The translations under genes were made by a program, and so were the position numbers. The notes under the pieces were generated by a model. The model saw nothing but the letters and a program-made list of their open reading frames with translations, searched no databases and was not told the DNA's origin. A stretch of 64,000 bases of DNA from Venturia oleaginea (Eukaryota; Ascomycota; Dothideomycetes; Venturiales; Venturiaceae). The stretch is taken from contig JABMLP010000021.1 of assembly GCA_013176395.1 (NCBI GenBank), forward strand, positions 620,001 to 684,000. The letters run 5' to 3'. This document shows positions 63,129 through 64,000 of the stretch, piece by piece (position 1 is the stretch's first letter; each line of letters begins with the position of its first letter).

Positions 63129-64000
63129 TTTTTGATAGATGGTTTAGTAACAACTGGTTTACCGGAAACACAGAATGAGTGTGATGATCAAAAAAAGATC
63201 AAAGGAGTGTAAAAAAGAAAATGAATGTGAGGTCGCTAGCAAACTCAGAATCAGAGTGAATGTTGTATGAGGTTCTTGTCCGTGGGAAGGCTGTGATGTT
63301 ATATATGGGCTATCATCGTTCGGAGATGAAGCTCAACGATGGAGGCTGATGGCTCTGGAGTCATTTCAAGCTAGGACGCTTCTCAACCGCGATTCATTCC
63401 TGAACGGCAGTAAAAACAACTTGGAGACTAGGATCAAAGCGCCATAGTGGATTGACTGATCCCTCTGCTTCTCTGCCGCCATGCAGGAGTTGGTCAAAAA
63501 AGAATGATGCCTGTACGGGAGAGCGCCTCGACAGCAATGCATTTTGCATAGCTTGTGTCAGAAAGGGATCACACGAAGAGCGTTGTGTGTAGATTCTAGG
63601 GCGGTCGGGAGGCGAGATGAGAGGATGCTCTGCCGCGTTGCTTGATCGGTGGACAGGGAGTCTTCAAACACCTTGGCAGCGGGGTTTTCAACCATGTGGC
63701 GGTTGCAACATGTCCAGAATAGAACTTCGCCTGCAAATACGAAGCCGAGGAATGCAATGGCTGATGTCTTTTCTTTGATAATCTCGCTTGTTTGTAGGTT
63801 TCTTTGCCGACATTAAGAGTTCCAATCTTCAATATCAGCGGAAAGGAGAATTTCAGCATCGTAGCGCTGCCATCGTAATGCAGCGCAATAACCCCCGATC
63901 ATGCAGATGACATTTGTGGGTAAAGAGTTCTCCGTCACTGATCGTCGCCGTCTCCATGCTTAAGGCATGAGTCGTCGCAATATCTCGCCAACTTGTTTGT
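63129..64000. other. Promoter region of the LPMO gene and flank
   Basis: No gene recognised. The 87-codon minus frame at 63596-63859 has no motif and is probably chance. Confidence 0.45.

Overview
The window is nuclear DNA from a filamentous ascomycete (Pezizomycotina, most likely a helotialean Leotiomycete). Genes carry many short introns (46-130 bp) with GT/GC-AG ends and CTAAC-like branch points. The gene content is fungal: a fused PABA synthase, a Dal5-type permease, a multi-exon Rcf2 homologue and an AA9 polysaccharide monooxygenase. The transposon families (Ngaro/DIRS, Tad-like LINE, chromovirus Gypsy, pogo/Fot, Harbinger, CACTA) are also fungal. The species assignment is inference.

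Layout. 1-2.0 kb: right end of a tyrosine-recombinase retrotransposon (copy 1). 2-11.9 kb: a host segment with a Dal5-like transporter, a 5'-truncated LINE, a metallo-beta-lactamase-fold hydrolase with one unresolved frame break, and a Baeyer-Villiger monooxygenase relic. 11.9-17.6 kb: a second, nearly identical copy of the retrotransposon in opposite orientation, carrying a ~200-bp tandem array. 17.6-26 kb: housekeeping and catabolic genes: aminodeoxychorismate synthase, then hydantoinase/dihydropyrimidinase and amidase.

27.7-58.2 kb is accessory DNA. Five paralogous genes for small secreted four-cysteine proteins (SSP-1 to SSP-5, ~107-112 residues) are spread through it, and transposons fill most of the spacers. 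These are a 4.37-kb Harbinger element (TSD TTA), a 7.27-kb CACTA element (TSD ATT) that itself holds a LINE-type insertion (17-bp TSD) and a solo LTR (TSD CGGCT), an LTR-in-LTR nest (TSDs AAGGC and GGTTC), a 5.7-kb chromovirus with RIP-like stop codons and a 264-bp inverted duplication, and a 1.42-kb internally deleted pogo element (TSD TA).

59-64 kb returns to ordinary genes: an F-box-like protein, Rcf2 and a secreted AA9 LPMO.

The most unusual signal is in the SSP family. In all five copies the start codon appears to be split by a 50-54 bp intron (A | GT...AG | TG), so the ATG exists only in spliced mRNA. Every mature protein begins with a [Y/F/W]xC motif, as in candidate effectors of plant-associated fungi. 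The cluster looks like a tandem array of effector-like genes pulled apart by transposons, with one member (SSP-1) already carrying a nonsense codon.
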